A stretch of 64,000 nucleotides of DNA from Actinostola sp. cb2023. Taxonomy: Eukaryota > Cnidaria > Anthozoa > Actiniaria > Actinostolidae. The first letter of the stretch is position 1; each line of letters begins with the position of its first letter. The translations under genes and the position numbers were made by a program. A model generated the notes under the pieces. The model was given only the letters and a program-made list of their open reading frames with translations, was not told the origin of the DNA and did not search any database. Positions 13,401 through 23,300 of this stretch are shown here, one piece after another. The DNA lies in assembly GCA_033675265.1 (NCBI GenBank), contig JAUJYZ010001593.1, positions 62,001 to 126,000 of the forward strand. The letters run 5' to 3'.

Positions 13401-13928
13401 TAGTTTTAGATTGCTCAAGGGTTGTCATATCTGGAGAAACACAGGGTAAATTTGTTAATGGTTTAGATAGTTTTAGATTGCTCAAGGGATGTCATATGTG
13501 GAGAAACACAGGGTAAATTTGATAATAGTTTAGATAGTTTTAGATTGCTCAAGGGATGTCATATCTGGAGAAACACAGGGTAAATTTGATAATAGTTTAG
13601 ATAGTTTTAGATTGCTCAAGGGATGTCATATCAGCCTGGAGAAACACAGGGTAAATTTGATAATAGTTTAGATAGTCTTAGATTGCTCATGGTATGTCAT
13701 ATCTGGAGAAACACTTGGTAATATAGATATAGGTTGAACTACGTACAGGGGAGCATTGTCTGTGCTCAGTCAGTTTTGTTTATTTTTTTGTTTTTTTATC
13801 ACCAGTTTGTCCACCGTGACTTAGCAGCTCGTAACATCTTACTTGGTAAGAACATGGCTGCCATGGTTGCAGACTTTGGTTTCTCACGTGACGTCTACGA
13901 GGTTGGAATGTACGAGAATACTGCTGGG
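1366..13928 (+). CDS. RTK-A: partial SEA-FN3-TM receptor tyrosine kinase (gene span)
   Basis: Gene model joined from exons 1366-1442, 1531-1601, 4013-4164, 4249-4539, 5277-5434, 5611-5824, 9037-9147, 11102-11295 and 13806-13928. All have GT-AG borders, compatible phases and matching exon lengths in RTK-B (71, 152, 291, 214, 111, 123 nt). Domain order is SEA, FN3, one membrane helix, then an RTK kinase N-lobe, hinge and catalytic/activation loops. Gly-loop GSGAFG, the lysine in [14 protein letters not shown] and DFG are all present. The 5' end is outside the window and the first SEA exon is cut. The kinase stops after the activation-loop exon, because the following exon is a decayed frame-shifted remnant fused to the CRD of RTK-B. 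Established: FN3 and SEA are extracellular stalk modules. Inferred: this is a tandem paralog of RTK-B, now incomplete, either as a pseudogene or through misassembly. Confidence 0.8.
1531..1601 (+). CDS. RTK-A SEA exon 2
   Basis: A 71-nt exon between TTCTTTCAG and GTGAGT encoding [20 protein letters not shown] and then IRF. It begins in phase 0 and ends in phase 2. Length and frame are identical to RTK-B exon 25470-25540. It forms the middle of the SEA fold, just before the GSVGVEF strand supplied by the next exon. Confidence 0.85.
1751..3739. repeat. 38-bp minisatellite in the SEA exon 2-3 intron of RTK-A
   Basis: Same 38-bp unit as 1-1354, occupying the intron between SEA exons 2 and 3. RTK-B has a different-sequence but same-length 38-bp array in exactly the same intron (25700-35301). 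The two units align end to end without gaps, sharing the core CATCTCCACCA. The remaining intron, 3740-4012, is unique. Its last ~100 bp (TTACGCGATCACTCTGCGG and onward) matches the corresponding RTK-B intron end, supporting gene duplication. Confidence 0.95.
4013..4164 (+). CDS. RTK-A SEA exon 3 with GSVGVEF motif
   Basis: A 152-nt exon following TTTCTCCAG and ending at AAAG/GTACAT (phase 1). It encodes [20 protein letters not shown] and continues through [24 protein letters not shown] sits where SEA domains carry the G-S-V-V-V autoproteolysis motif, between strands beta2 and beta3. In SEA-containing mucins, cleavage occurs between Gly and Ser, leaving a non-covalent heterodimer. Cleavage here is inferred, not shown. 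Confidence 0.88.
4249..4539 (+). CDS. RTK-A membrane-proximal FN3 domain
   Basis: A 291-nt exon flanked by TTCCAAG and GTCAGT, phase 1 on both sides, encoding one complete fibronectin type III domain. It opens with [10 protein letters not shown], has the conserved Trp in VTVDWSAP and the Tyr of ITNYTVQY, and ends with [17 protein letters not shown] (Tyr/Leu corner and G-x-x-P-S). RTK-B 35735-36025 is the same length. Its role is an extracellular spacer or ligand-binding module directly before the membrane. Confidence 0.93.
4583..5157. repeat. GGAAGGAGG-type microsatellite
   Basis: About 575 bp of (GGAAGGAAGGAGGGAA)n purine tract in the intron between the FN3 and TM exons of RTK-A. The same intron in RTK-B (36026-36259) lacks it, so the expansion followed the duplication. 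The opposite-strand reading frame rich in Leu-Pro-Ser is purely a product of the repeat. Confidence 0.97.
5277..5434 (+). CDS. RTK-A transmembrane exon
   Basis: Starts after TTTCCAG in phase 1 and ends AGA/GTAAGA in phase 0. A short stalk ([10 protein letters not shown]) leads into a hydrophobic helix from about [20 protein letters not shown] to LFWIWW. A basic stop-transfer segment ([16 protein letters not shown]) follows. This is a type I single-pass topology with the kinase inside the cell. It is three codons longer than the RTK-B exon. Confidence 0.92.
5611..5824 (+). CDS. RTK-A juxtamembrane and kinase glycine-loop exon
   Basis: A 214-nt exon, phase 0 to phase 1. The juxtamembrane part begins [33 protein letters not shown] then marks the kinase start and Gly-rich loop (GSGAFGVV), followed by a Lys/Glu-rich beta2-beta3 loop ([11 protein letters not shown]) and CAVKML carrying the ATP-anchoring lysine. 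The RTK-B counterpart has the same length. N-lobe catalytic elements are intact. Confidence 0.94.
6754..6871. repeat. GA/CT-rich inverted repeat
   Basis: A near-palindrome inside the foldback element: GGGATCGGAAAGGATCGGAG and its A/G-rich continuation pair with the C/T-rich right arm ending CCGATCCTTTCCGATCCC. It would form a long purine-pyrimidine hairpin. A nearby motif, ACTCAGTCGAACGAGAGA, recurs at about 47920, marking a dispersed repeat family. Confidence 0.75.
7719..8188. mobile_element. MITE-like element nested in the foldback element
   Basis: Inverted termini AATAAGCCAGTTCACGCTGT and ACAGCGTGAACTGGCTTATT with arms of about 115 bp. Both arms carry the CAAACTCGGCAAAATTGATA region or its inverse around a ~240-bp centre. 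No ORF is present. It is a non-autonomous DNA element inserted in the larger 5992-8779 structure. Confidence 0.8.
9037..9147 (+). CDS. RTK-A kinase exon 2 (alpha-C to beta5)
   Basis: A 111-nt exon after TTGGTTCAG, ending AACG/GTAAGA (phase 1 to phase 1). It encodes [19 protein letters not shown] followed by [18 protein letters not shown]. The Glu of KEINIM is the expected alpha-C partner of the beta3 lysine, and [11 protein letters not shown] is the typical RTK beta4-beta5 segment. Its last ~57 nt and the donor are repeated about 19 times downstream. Confidence 0.93.
9148..11082 (+). repeat. 98-bp array containing exon end plus splice donor
   Basis: About 19 copies of a 98-bp unit: ~40 bp of intron (GTAAGACAACTACAATTACA to TACTACAG) followed by 58 bp nearly identical to the end of kinase exon 2 (TCATTAATCGGTGA to AATTAACG) and another GTAAG. 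Each copy therefore looks like a small exon with AG acceptor and GT donor. Read in phase 1, inclusion gives G-TC ATT AAT CGG TGA, an immediate stop. Copies differ by single bases, such as TCGGGG versus TTGGGG. Confidence 0.96.
11102..11295 (+). CDS. RTK-A kinase exon 3 (hinge to alpha-E)
   Basis: A 194-nt exon, phase 1 to phase 0, after TGTTTATAG. It encodes [20 protein letters not shown] (the beta5/hinge and alpha-D region typical of RTKs), a kinase-insert-like linker ([20 protein letters not shown]), and alpha-[17 protein letters not shown]. The donor is AGG/GTAAAT. RTK-B has no copy of this exon; only decayed copies of its last 36 nt survive there. Confidence 0.92.
11296..13716 (+). repeat. 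67-bp array containing alpha-E exon end plus donor
   Basis: About 36 copies of a 67-bp unit: 31 bp of intron (GTAAATTTGATAATAGTTTA to GTTTTAG) plus 36 bp equal to the last 12 codons of kinase exon 3 ([12 protein letters not shown] or the variant [12 protein letters not shown]), then the donor again. Each copy has AG before and GT after the 36-nt segment, which is phase 0 at both ends. A few copies carry 1-bp indels, for example an extra A in the AAACACAGG part. Confidence 0.96.
13806..13928 (+). CDS. RTK-A kinase exon 4 (catalytic and activation loops)
   Basis: A 123-nt exon, phase 0 on both sides, after ATCACCAG. It encodes [37 protein letters not shown] and NTAG, so both HRD and DFG motifs are present. 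RTK-B has DFGLS where this copy has DFGFS. The intron after it shares a conserved block with RTK-B, including ATGACGTCATTATATATTTA at about 14001. Confidence 0.93.
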
Positions 13929-14143
13929 GTAGGTGATGTAATCAATAACTAAATGATATATCAACACAAACGTCATTAACAGTTGCCATGAACGACGAAA
14001 ATGACGTCATTATATATTTACAACTACGACTTTCATCGCCTCCATTTTCAATCATCATTATGTTCAAGATGAAAATGTCATGTGCTTTTCATTCACCAAT
14101 CAAACTTTTAGAACTTACGATAATTATAATAGTTTTTAATAGA

Positions 14144-14198
14144 TTGAATAAGCTCTTTCGATGGATTGCTGTAGAATCCTTTCAATGTCTTCAATGAT
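14144..14198 (+). pseudogene. Remnant of kinase exon 5 (RTK-A)
   Basis: Reads KLFRWIAVESFQCLQ then TGA. This matches the RTK-B exon 39702-39772 ([18 protein letters not shown]) over RW-AVES and then diverges. The nearest AG upstream gives the wrong phase, and the copy ends in a stop. Directly after it begins CRD coding sequence. It marks a deletion or misjoin that removed the RTK-A C-lobe exons and the 5' exons of RTK-B. Confidence 0.75.
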
Positions 14199-14207
14199 AA
14201 TGGGCAG

Positions 14208-14398
14208 ACCGCTGTGCAAAGAAAGTTGTGAGTACATCACCAAGGTCTGCGCATATGAGTTTGAGATTGCAAAGCGCTCTAACCAGAAAGCGCACGAACA
14301 GGGTGGATATCAAGTGTGGAAAATTATAAATTGCACATATTTCAAGTACAGAAATGCTGGAGACAACCCAGAGTGCTACTACACGAAGGAGTTAAACA
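14208..14398 (+). CDS. RTK-B Fz-type CRD, C-terminal half
   Basis: Encodes [20 protein letters not shown] and continues to [11 protein letters not shown], with donor AACA/GTAAGA. The C-x3-C spacing after RPL and the later C-x6-C pattern match the second half of Frizzled-like cysteine-rich domains as found in ROR/MuSK. The acceptor GATAATGGGCAG is plausible but weak, and the true exon may begin further upstream in lost sequence. The first Cys residues of a full CRD are not in the window. Confidence 0.75.
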
Positions 14399-17300
14399 GT
14401 AAGACCACTTTTATAATATCCAATGTTTTTATTAGTTATTATTATTTTATTTTTTATTTTTTATATTTTTTATTGAAGTTAAATACTTACATACAACACT
14501 AATAATACATTGTAAAACAAGAGTAAAACTACTGCTAATTAAGTATCTATATATTTACAAAAGAGATCACAAAGATACAAAAATTGTATTTAATTCGGCT
14601 AGCGCCTCGTTGGCTATCAGCTCATGTACGACTCGATTTCGTGGAATAATTGTTAAATATATTACCAAACAAGTTCGTAACATTCTAGTAGGGAATTGAT
14701 CGTTTCCCAAAGGGAATATTTGAGCCATTACTTAACCATCATGGCCGTCAACAAACATATTGGTTCAGCGATCGCCTTTGTCTGGTGGAAATTCTAAACA
14801 GACTGTCAGAAAACCTAAAAACATATTTACTATGAAACACTGGGCACATTGCTTGAAAGCTCTGCCGTTCATAGCGCGCCCATCACTCCTCGTCAGCAAC
14901 TAGTAAGGTCTGCTCTTCCAGAAGATATGGATGTTTACAACCCTATAGTAGAATGTCCCTATAGTAGAATGTCCCTATAGTAGAATGTCCCTATAGTAGA
15001 ATGTCCCTATAGTAGAATGTCCCTATAGTAGAATGTCCCTATAGTAGAATGTCCCGGGAATGTATTTCCGCATGACTGATTAGCTATTTTACAGCCTCTT
15101 CTAACAGGATATTGGGTTTGGATATCGGGATACCTGTGGTAGGGGTTATTAGCCGTGGGAGACTAAGGAATCAATTCTAAGGTATCCCGATATCAAAACC
15201 CAATATCCTCGGATATAACGCCGTAAGAAGAGGCCACAAGTAGCTTACATGACTGAGTTATTCCACGTTTTTATGCATTTATATCTAGTCGCATCCATTG
15301 ACCCTTTTTTGCTATGATACATTATTTTCAATCTTGTTTTCTGTTTTCATAGCTGAAACGGACAGGCTGGAAGACAACGGTATGCTTAATTGTAATTGTA
15401 TGCTGATTTTGGTTATCACTCATGACGTCAGTCAGTATAAATGCAGCTATGACACCTGGCACAGCAATGGTTGAATAATTCATTTTTAAATGTATATATT
15501 GTTGTTAAACACCATTAGATTGTTACTATGGAAACGGTATTGCATACTGTGGCAACGCCAGCGTGACACGTTCAGGTCACACGTGTCAGTCATGGTCATC
15601 CCAATGTCCTCACCGTCACGATCACCCATTGGCTGAATACCCAGAACTCGTTAATGTGTCAAATTGGTGTCGAAATCCTGGAGGCCAGGCACCTAATGGT
15701 CCTTGGTGTTACACTACTAATACTAGAACAAGATGGGAGTACTGTAATGTTAAGAAATGTCCAGCACCAGGTACTAATAGACCTAGTTGTGGTGTTACAC
15801 TACTAATACTAGAACAAGATGGGAGTACTGTAATGTTAAGAAATGTCCAGCACCAGGTACTAATAGACCTAGTTGTGGTGTTACACTACTAATACTAGAA
15901 CAAGATGGGAGTACTGTAATGTTAGGAAATGTCCTGCACCAGGTACCTATAGACCTAGTTGTGGTGTTACACTACTAGTACTAGTAAAAGATGGGAGTAC
16001 TGTAATGTTAAGAAATGTCCAGCACCAGGTACTAATAGACCTAGTTGTGGTGTTACACTACTAATACTAGAACAAGATGGGAGTACTGTAATGTTAAGAA
16101 ATGTCCAGCACCAGGTACTAATAGACCTAGTTGTGGTGTTACACTACTAATACTAGAACAAGATAGGAGTACTGTAATGTTAGGAAATGTCCAGCACCAG
16201 GTACCTATAGACCTAGTTGTGGTGTTACACTACTAATACTAGAACAAGATGGGAGTACTGTAATGTTAGGAAATGTCCTGCACCAGGTTCCTATATAGAC
16301 CTAGTTGTGGTGTTACACTACTAGTACTAGTACAAGATGGGAGTACTGTAATGTTAAGAAATGTCCTGCACCAGGTCAGACCTAGTGGTGGTGTTACACT
16401 ACTAATACTAGTACAAGATGGGAGTACTGTAATGTTAAGAAATGTCCTGCACCAGGTACTAATAGACCTAGTTGTGATGTTACACTACTAATACTAGAAC
16501 AAGATGGGAGTACTGTAATATTAAGAAATGTCCAGCACCAGGTACCTATAGACCTAGTTGTGGTGTTACACTACTAATACTAGAACAAGATGGGAGTACT
16601 GTAATGTTAAGAAATGTCCAGCACCAGGTACTAATAGACCTAGTTGTGGTGTTACACTACTAGTACTAGTACAAGATGGGAGTACTGTAATGTTAAGAAA
16701 TGTCCTGCACCAGGTACCTATAGACCTAGTTGTGGTGTTACACTACTAATACTAGTACAAGATGGGAGTACTGTAATGTTAGGAAATGTCCTGCACCAGG
16801 TACTAATAGACCTAGTGGTGGTGTTACACTACTAATACTAGAACAAGATGGGAGTACTGTAATGTTAAGAAATGTCCTGCATCAGGTACTAATAGACCTA
16901 GTTGTGGTGTTACACTACTAATACTAGAACAAGATGGGAGTACTGTAATGTTAGGAAATGTCCTGCACCAGGTACTAATAGACCTAGTTGTGGTGTTACA
17001 CTACTAATACTAGAACAAGATGGGAGTACTGTAATGTTAGGAAATGTCCTGCACCAAGTACTAATAGACCTAGTTGTGGTGTTACACTACTAATACTAAA
17101 ACAAGATGGGAGTACTGTAATGTTAGGAAATGTCCTGCACCAGGTACTAATAGACCTAGTTGTGGTGTTACACTACTAATACTAGAACAAGATGGGAGTA
17201 CTGTAATGTTAAGAAATGTCCAGCACCAGGTACTAATAGACCTAGTTGTGGTGTTACACTACTAATACTAGAACAAGATGGGAGTACTGTAATGTTAGGA

Positions 17301-20300
17301 AATGTCCTGCACCAGGTACCTATAGACCTAGTTGTGGTGTTACACTACTAGTACTAGTAAAAGATGGGAGTACTGTAATGTTAAGAAATGTCCAGCACCA
17401 GGTACTAATAGACCTAGTTGTGGTGTTACACTACTAATACTAGAACAAGATGGGAGTACTGTAATGTTAAGAAATGTCCAGCACCAGGTACTAATAGACC
17501 TAGTTGTGGTGTTACACTACTAATACTAGAACAAGATGGGAGTACTGTAATGTTAGGAAATGTCCAGCACCAGGTACCTATAGACCTAGTTGTGGTGTTA
17601 CACTACTAATACTAGAACAAGATGGGAGTACTGTAATGTTAGGAAATGTCCTGCACCAGGTTCCTATATAGACCTAGTTGTGATGTTACACTACTAGTAC
17701 TAGTACAAGATGGTAGTACTGTAATGTTAAGAAATGTCCTGCACCAGGTCAGACCTAGTTGTGGTGTTACACTACTAATACTAGTGCAAGATGGGAGTAC
17801 TGTAATGTTAGGAAATGTCCTGCACCAGGTACTAATAGACCTAGTGGTGGTGTTACACTACTAATACTAGAACAAGATGGGAGTACTGTAATGTTAAGAA
17901 ATGTCCTGCATCAGGTACTAATAGACCTAGTTGTGGTGTTACACTACTAATACTAGAACAAGATGGGAGTACTGTAATGTTAGGAAATGTCCTGCACCAG
18001 GTACTAATAGACCTAGTTGTGGTGTTACACTACTAATACTAGAACAAGATGGGAGTACTGTAATGTTAAGAAATGTCCAGCACCAGGTACTAATAGACCT
18101 AGTTGTGGTGTTACACTACTAATACTAGAACAAGATGGGAGTACTGTAATGTTAGGAAATGTCCTGCACCAGGTACCTATAGACCTAGTTGTGGTGTTAC
18201 ACTACTAGTACTAGTAAAAGATGGGAGTACTGTAATGTTAAGAAATGTCCAGCACCAGGTACTAATAGACCTAGTTGTGGTGTTACACTACTAATACTAG
18301 AACAAGATGGGAGTACTGTAATGTTAAGAAATGTCCAGCACCAGGTACTAATAGACCTAGTTGTGGTGTTACACTACTAATACTAGAACAAGATGGGAGT
18401 ACTGTAATGTTAGGAAATGTCCAGCACCAGGTACCTATAGACCTAGTTGTGGTGTTACACTACTAATACTAGAACAAGATGGGAGTACTGTAATGTTAGG
18501 AAATGTCCTGCACCAGGTTCCTATATAGACCTAGTTGTGGTGTTACACTACTAGTACTAGTACAAGATGGTAGTACTGTAATGTTAAGAAATGTCCTGCA
18601 CCAGGTCAGACCTAGTGGTGGTGTTACACTACTAATACTAGTACAAGATGGGAGTACTGTAATGTTAAGAAATGTCCTGCACCAGGTACTAATAGACCTA
18701 GTTGTGGTGTTACACTACTAATACTAGAACAAGATGGGAGTACTGTAATGTTAAGAAATGTCCAGCACCAGGTACTAATAGACCTAGTTGTGGTGTTACA
18801 CTACTAATACTAGAACAAGATAGGAGTACTGTAATGTTAGGAAATGTCCAGCACCAGGTACCTATAGACCTAGTTGTGGTGTTACACTACTAATACTAGA
18901 ACAAGATGGGAGTACTGTAATGTTAGGAAATGTCCTGCACCAGGTTCCTATATAGACCTAGTTGTGGTGTTACACTACTAGTACTAGTACAAGATGGGAG
19001 TACTGTAATGTTAAGAAATGTCCTGCACCAGGTCAGACCTAGTGGTGGTGTTACACTACTAATACTAGTACAAGATGGGAGTACTGTAATGTTAAGAAAT
19101 GTCCTGCACCAGGTACTAATAGACCTAGTTGTGATGTTACACTACTAATACTAGAACAAGATGGGAGTACTGTAATATTAAGAAATGTCCAGCACCAGGT
19201 ACCTATAGACCTAGTTGTGGTGTTACACTACTAATACTAGAACAAGATGGGAGTACTGTAATGTTAAGAAATGTCCAGCACCAGGTACTAATAGACCTAG
19301 TTGTGGTGTTACACTACTAGTACTAGTACAAGATGGGAGTACTGTAATGTTAAGAAATGTCCTGCACCAGGTACCTATAGACCTAGTTGTGGTGTTACAC
19401 TACTAATACTAGTACAAGATGGGAGTACTGTAATGTTAGGAAATGTCCTGCACCAGGTACTAATAGACCTAGTGGTGGTGTTACACTACTAATACTAGAA
19501 CAAGATGGGAGTACTGTAATGTTAAGAAATGTCCTGCATCAGGTACTAATAGACCTAGTTGTGGTGTTACACTACTAATACTAGAACAAGATGGGAGTAC
19601 TGTAATGTTAGGAAATGTCCTGCACCAGGTACTAATAGACCTAGTTGTGGTGTTACACTACTAATACTAGAACAAGATGGGAGTACTGTAATGTTAGGAA
19701 ATGTCCTGCACCAAGTACTAATAGACCTAGTTGTGGTGTTACACTACTAATACTAAAACAAGATGGGAGTACTGTAATGTTAGGAAATGTCCTGCACCAG
19801 GTACTAATAGACCTAGTTGTGGTGTTACACTACTAATACTAGAACAAGATGGGAGTACTGTAATGTTAAGAAATGTCCAGCACCAGGTACTAATAGACCT
19901 AGTTGTGGTGTTACACTACTAATACTAGAACAAGATGGGAGTACTGTAATGTTAGGAAATGTCCTGCACCAGGTACCTATAGACCTAGTTGTGGTGTTAC
20001 ACTACTAGTACTAGTAAAAGATGGGAGTACTGTAATGTTAAGAAATGTCCAGCACCAGGTACTAATAGACCTAGTTGTGGTGTTACACTACTAATACTAG
20101 AACAAGATGGGAGTACTGTAATGTTAAGAAATGTCCAGCACCAGGTACTAATAGACCTAGTTGTGGTGTTACACTACTAATACTAGAACAAGATGGGAGT
20201 ACTGTAATGTTAGGAAATGTCCAGCACCAGGTACCTATAGACCTAGTTGTGGTGTTACACTACTAATACTAGAACAAGATGGGAGTACTGTAATGTTAGG

Positions 20301-23300
20301 AAATGTCCTGCACCAGGTTCCTATATAGACCTAGTTGTGGTGTTACACTACTAGTACTAGTACAAGATGGTAGTACTGTAATGTTAAGAAATGTCCTGCA
20401 CCAGGTCAGACCTAGTTGTGGTGTTACACTACTAATACTAGTACAAGATGGGAGTACTGTAATGTTAGGAAATGTCCTGCACCAGGTACTAATAGACCTA
20501 GTGGTGGTGTTACACTACTAATACTAGAACAAGATGGGAGTACTGTAATGTTAAGAAATGTCCTGCATCAGGTACTAATAGACCTAGTTGTGGTGTTACA
20601 CTACTAATACTAGAACAAGATGGGAGTACTGTAATGTTAGGAAATGTCCTGCACCAGGTACTAATAGACCTAGTTGTGGTGTTACACTACTAATACTAGA
20701 ACAAGATGGGAGTACTGTAATGTTAAGAAATGTCCAGCACCAGGTACTAATAGACCTAGTTGTGGTGTTACACTACTAATACTAGAACAAGATGGGAGTA
20801 CTGTAATGTTAGGAAATGTCCTGCACCAGGTACCTATAGACCTAGTTGTGGTGTTACACTACTAGTACTAGTAAAAGATGGGAGTACTGTAATGTTAAGA
20901 AATGTCCAGCACCAGGTACTAATAGACCTAGTTGTGGTGTTACACTACTAATACTAGAACAAGATGGGAGTACTGTAATGTTAAGAAATGTCCAGCACCA
21001 GGTACTAATAGACCTAGTTGTGATGTTACACTACTAATACTAGAACAAGATGGGAGTACTGTAATATTAAGAAATGTCCAGCACCAGGTACCTATAGACC
21101 TAGTTGTGGTGTTACACTACTAATACTAGAACAAGATGGGAGTACTGTAATGTTAAGAAATGTCCAGCACCAGGTACTAATAGACCTAGTTGTGGTGTTA
21201 CACTACTAGTACTAGTACAAGATGGGAGTACTGTAATGTTAAGAAATGTCCTGTACCAGGTACCTATAGACCTAGTTGTGGTGTTACACTACTAATACTA
21301 GTACAAGATGGGAGTACTGTAATGTTAGGAAATGTCCTGCACCAGGTACTAATAGACCTAGTGGTGGTGTTACACTACTAATACTAGAACAAGATGGGAG
21401 TACTGTAATGTTAAGAAATGTCCTGCATCAGGTACTAATAGACCTAGTGGTGGTGTTACACTACTAATACTAGTACAAGATGGGAGTACTGTAATGTTAA
21501 GAAATGTCCAGCACCAGGTACTAATAGACCTAGTTGTGGTGTTACACTACTAATACTAGAACAAGATGGGAGTACTGTAATGTTAAGAAATGTCCAGCAC
21601 CAGGTACTAATAGACCTAGTTGTGGTGTTACACTACTAATACTAGAACAAGATGGGAGTACTGTAATGTTAAGAAATGTCCAGCACCAGGTACTAATAGA
21701 CCTAGTTGTGGTGTTACACTACTAATACTAGAACAAGATGGGAGTACTGTAATGTTAGGAAATGTCCTGCACCAGGTACCTATAGACCTAGTTGTGGTGT
21801 TACACTACTAGTACTAGTAAAAGATGGGAGTACTGTAATGTTAAGAAATGTCCAGCACCAGGTACTAATAGACCTAGTTGTGGTGTTACACTACTAATAC
21901 TAGAACAAGATGGGAGTACTGTAATGTTAAGAAATGTCCAGCACCAGGTACTAATAGACCTAGTTGTGGTGTTACACTACTAATACTAGAACAAGATGGG
22001 AGTACTGTAATGTTAGGAAATGTCCAGCACCAGGTACCTATAGACCTAGTTGTGGTGTTACACTACTAATACTAGAACAAGATGGGAGTACTGTAATGTT
22101 AGGAAATGTCCTGCACCAGGTTCCTATATAGACCTAGTTGTGGTGTTACACTACTAGTACTAGTACAAGATGGGAGTACTGTAATGTTAAGAAATGTCCT
22201 GCACCAGGTCAGACCTAGTGGTGGTGTTACACTACTAATACTAGTACAAGATGGGAGTACTGTAATGTTAAGAAATGTCCTGCACCAGGTACTAATAGAC
22301 CTAGTTGTGATGTTACACTACTAATACTAGAACAAGATGGGAGTACTGTAATATTAAGAAATGTCCAGCACCAGGTACCTATAGACCTAGTTGTGGTGTT
22401 ACACTACTAATACTAGAACAAGATGGGAGTACTGTAATGTTAAGAAATGTCCAGCACCAGGTACTAATAGACCTAGTTGTGGTGTTACACTACTAGTACT
22501 AGTACAAGATGGGAGTACTGTAATGTTAAGAAATGTCCTGCACCAGGTACCTATAGACCTAGTTGTGGTGTTACACTACTAATACTAGTACAAGATGGGA
22601 GTACTGTAATGTTAGGAAATGTCCTGCACCAGGTACTAATAGACCTAGTTGTGGTGTTACACTACTAATACTAGAACAAGATGGGAGTACTGTAATGTTA
22701 GGAAATGTCCTGCACCAGGTACTAATAGACCTAGTTGTGGTGTTACACTACTAATACTAGAACAAGATGGGAGTACTGTAATGTTAAGAAATCAGTCCAG
22801 CACCAGGTACTAATAGACCTAGTTGTGGTGTTACACTACTAATACTAGAACAAGATGGGAGTACTGTAATGTTAGGAAATGTCCTGCACCAGGTACCTAT
22901 AGACCTAGTTGTGGTGTTACACTACTAGTACTAGTAAAAGATGGGAGTACTGTAATGTTAAGAAATGTCCAGCACCAGGTACTAATAGACCTAGTTGTGG
23001 TGTTACACTACTAATACTAGAACAAGATGGGAGTACTGTAATGTTAAGAAATGTCCAGCACCAGGTACTAATAGACCTAGTTGTGGTGTTACACTACTAA
23101 TACTAGAACAAGATGGGAGTACTGTAATGTTAGGAAATGTGCAGCACCAGGTACCTATAGACCTAGTTGTGGTGTTACACTACTAATACTAGAACAAGAT
23201 GGGAGTACTGTAATGTTAGGAAATGTCCTGCACCAGGTTCCTATATAGACCTAGTTGTGGTGTTACACTACTAGTACTAGTACAAGATGGGAGTACTGTA

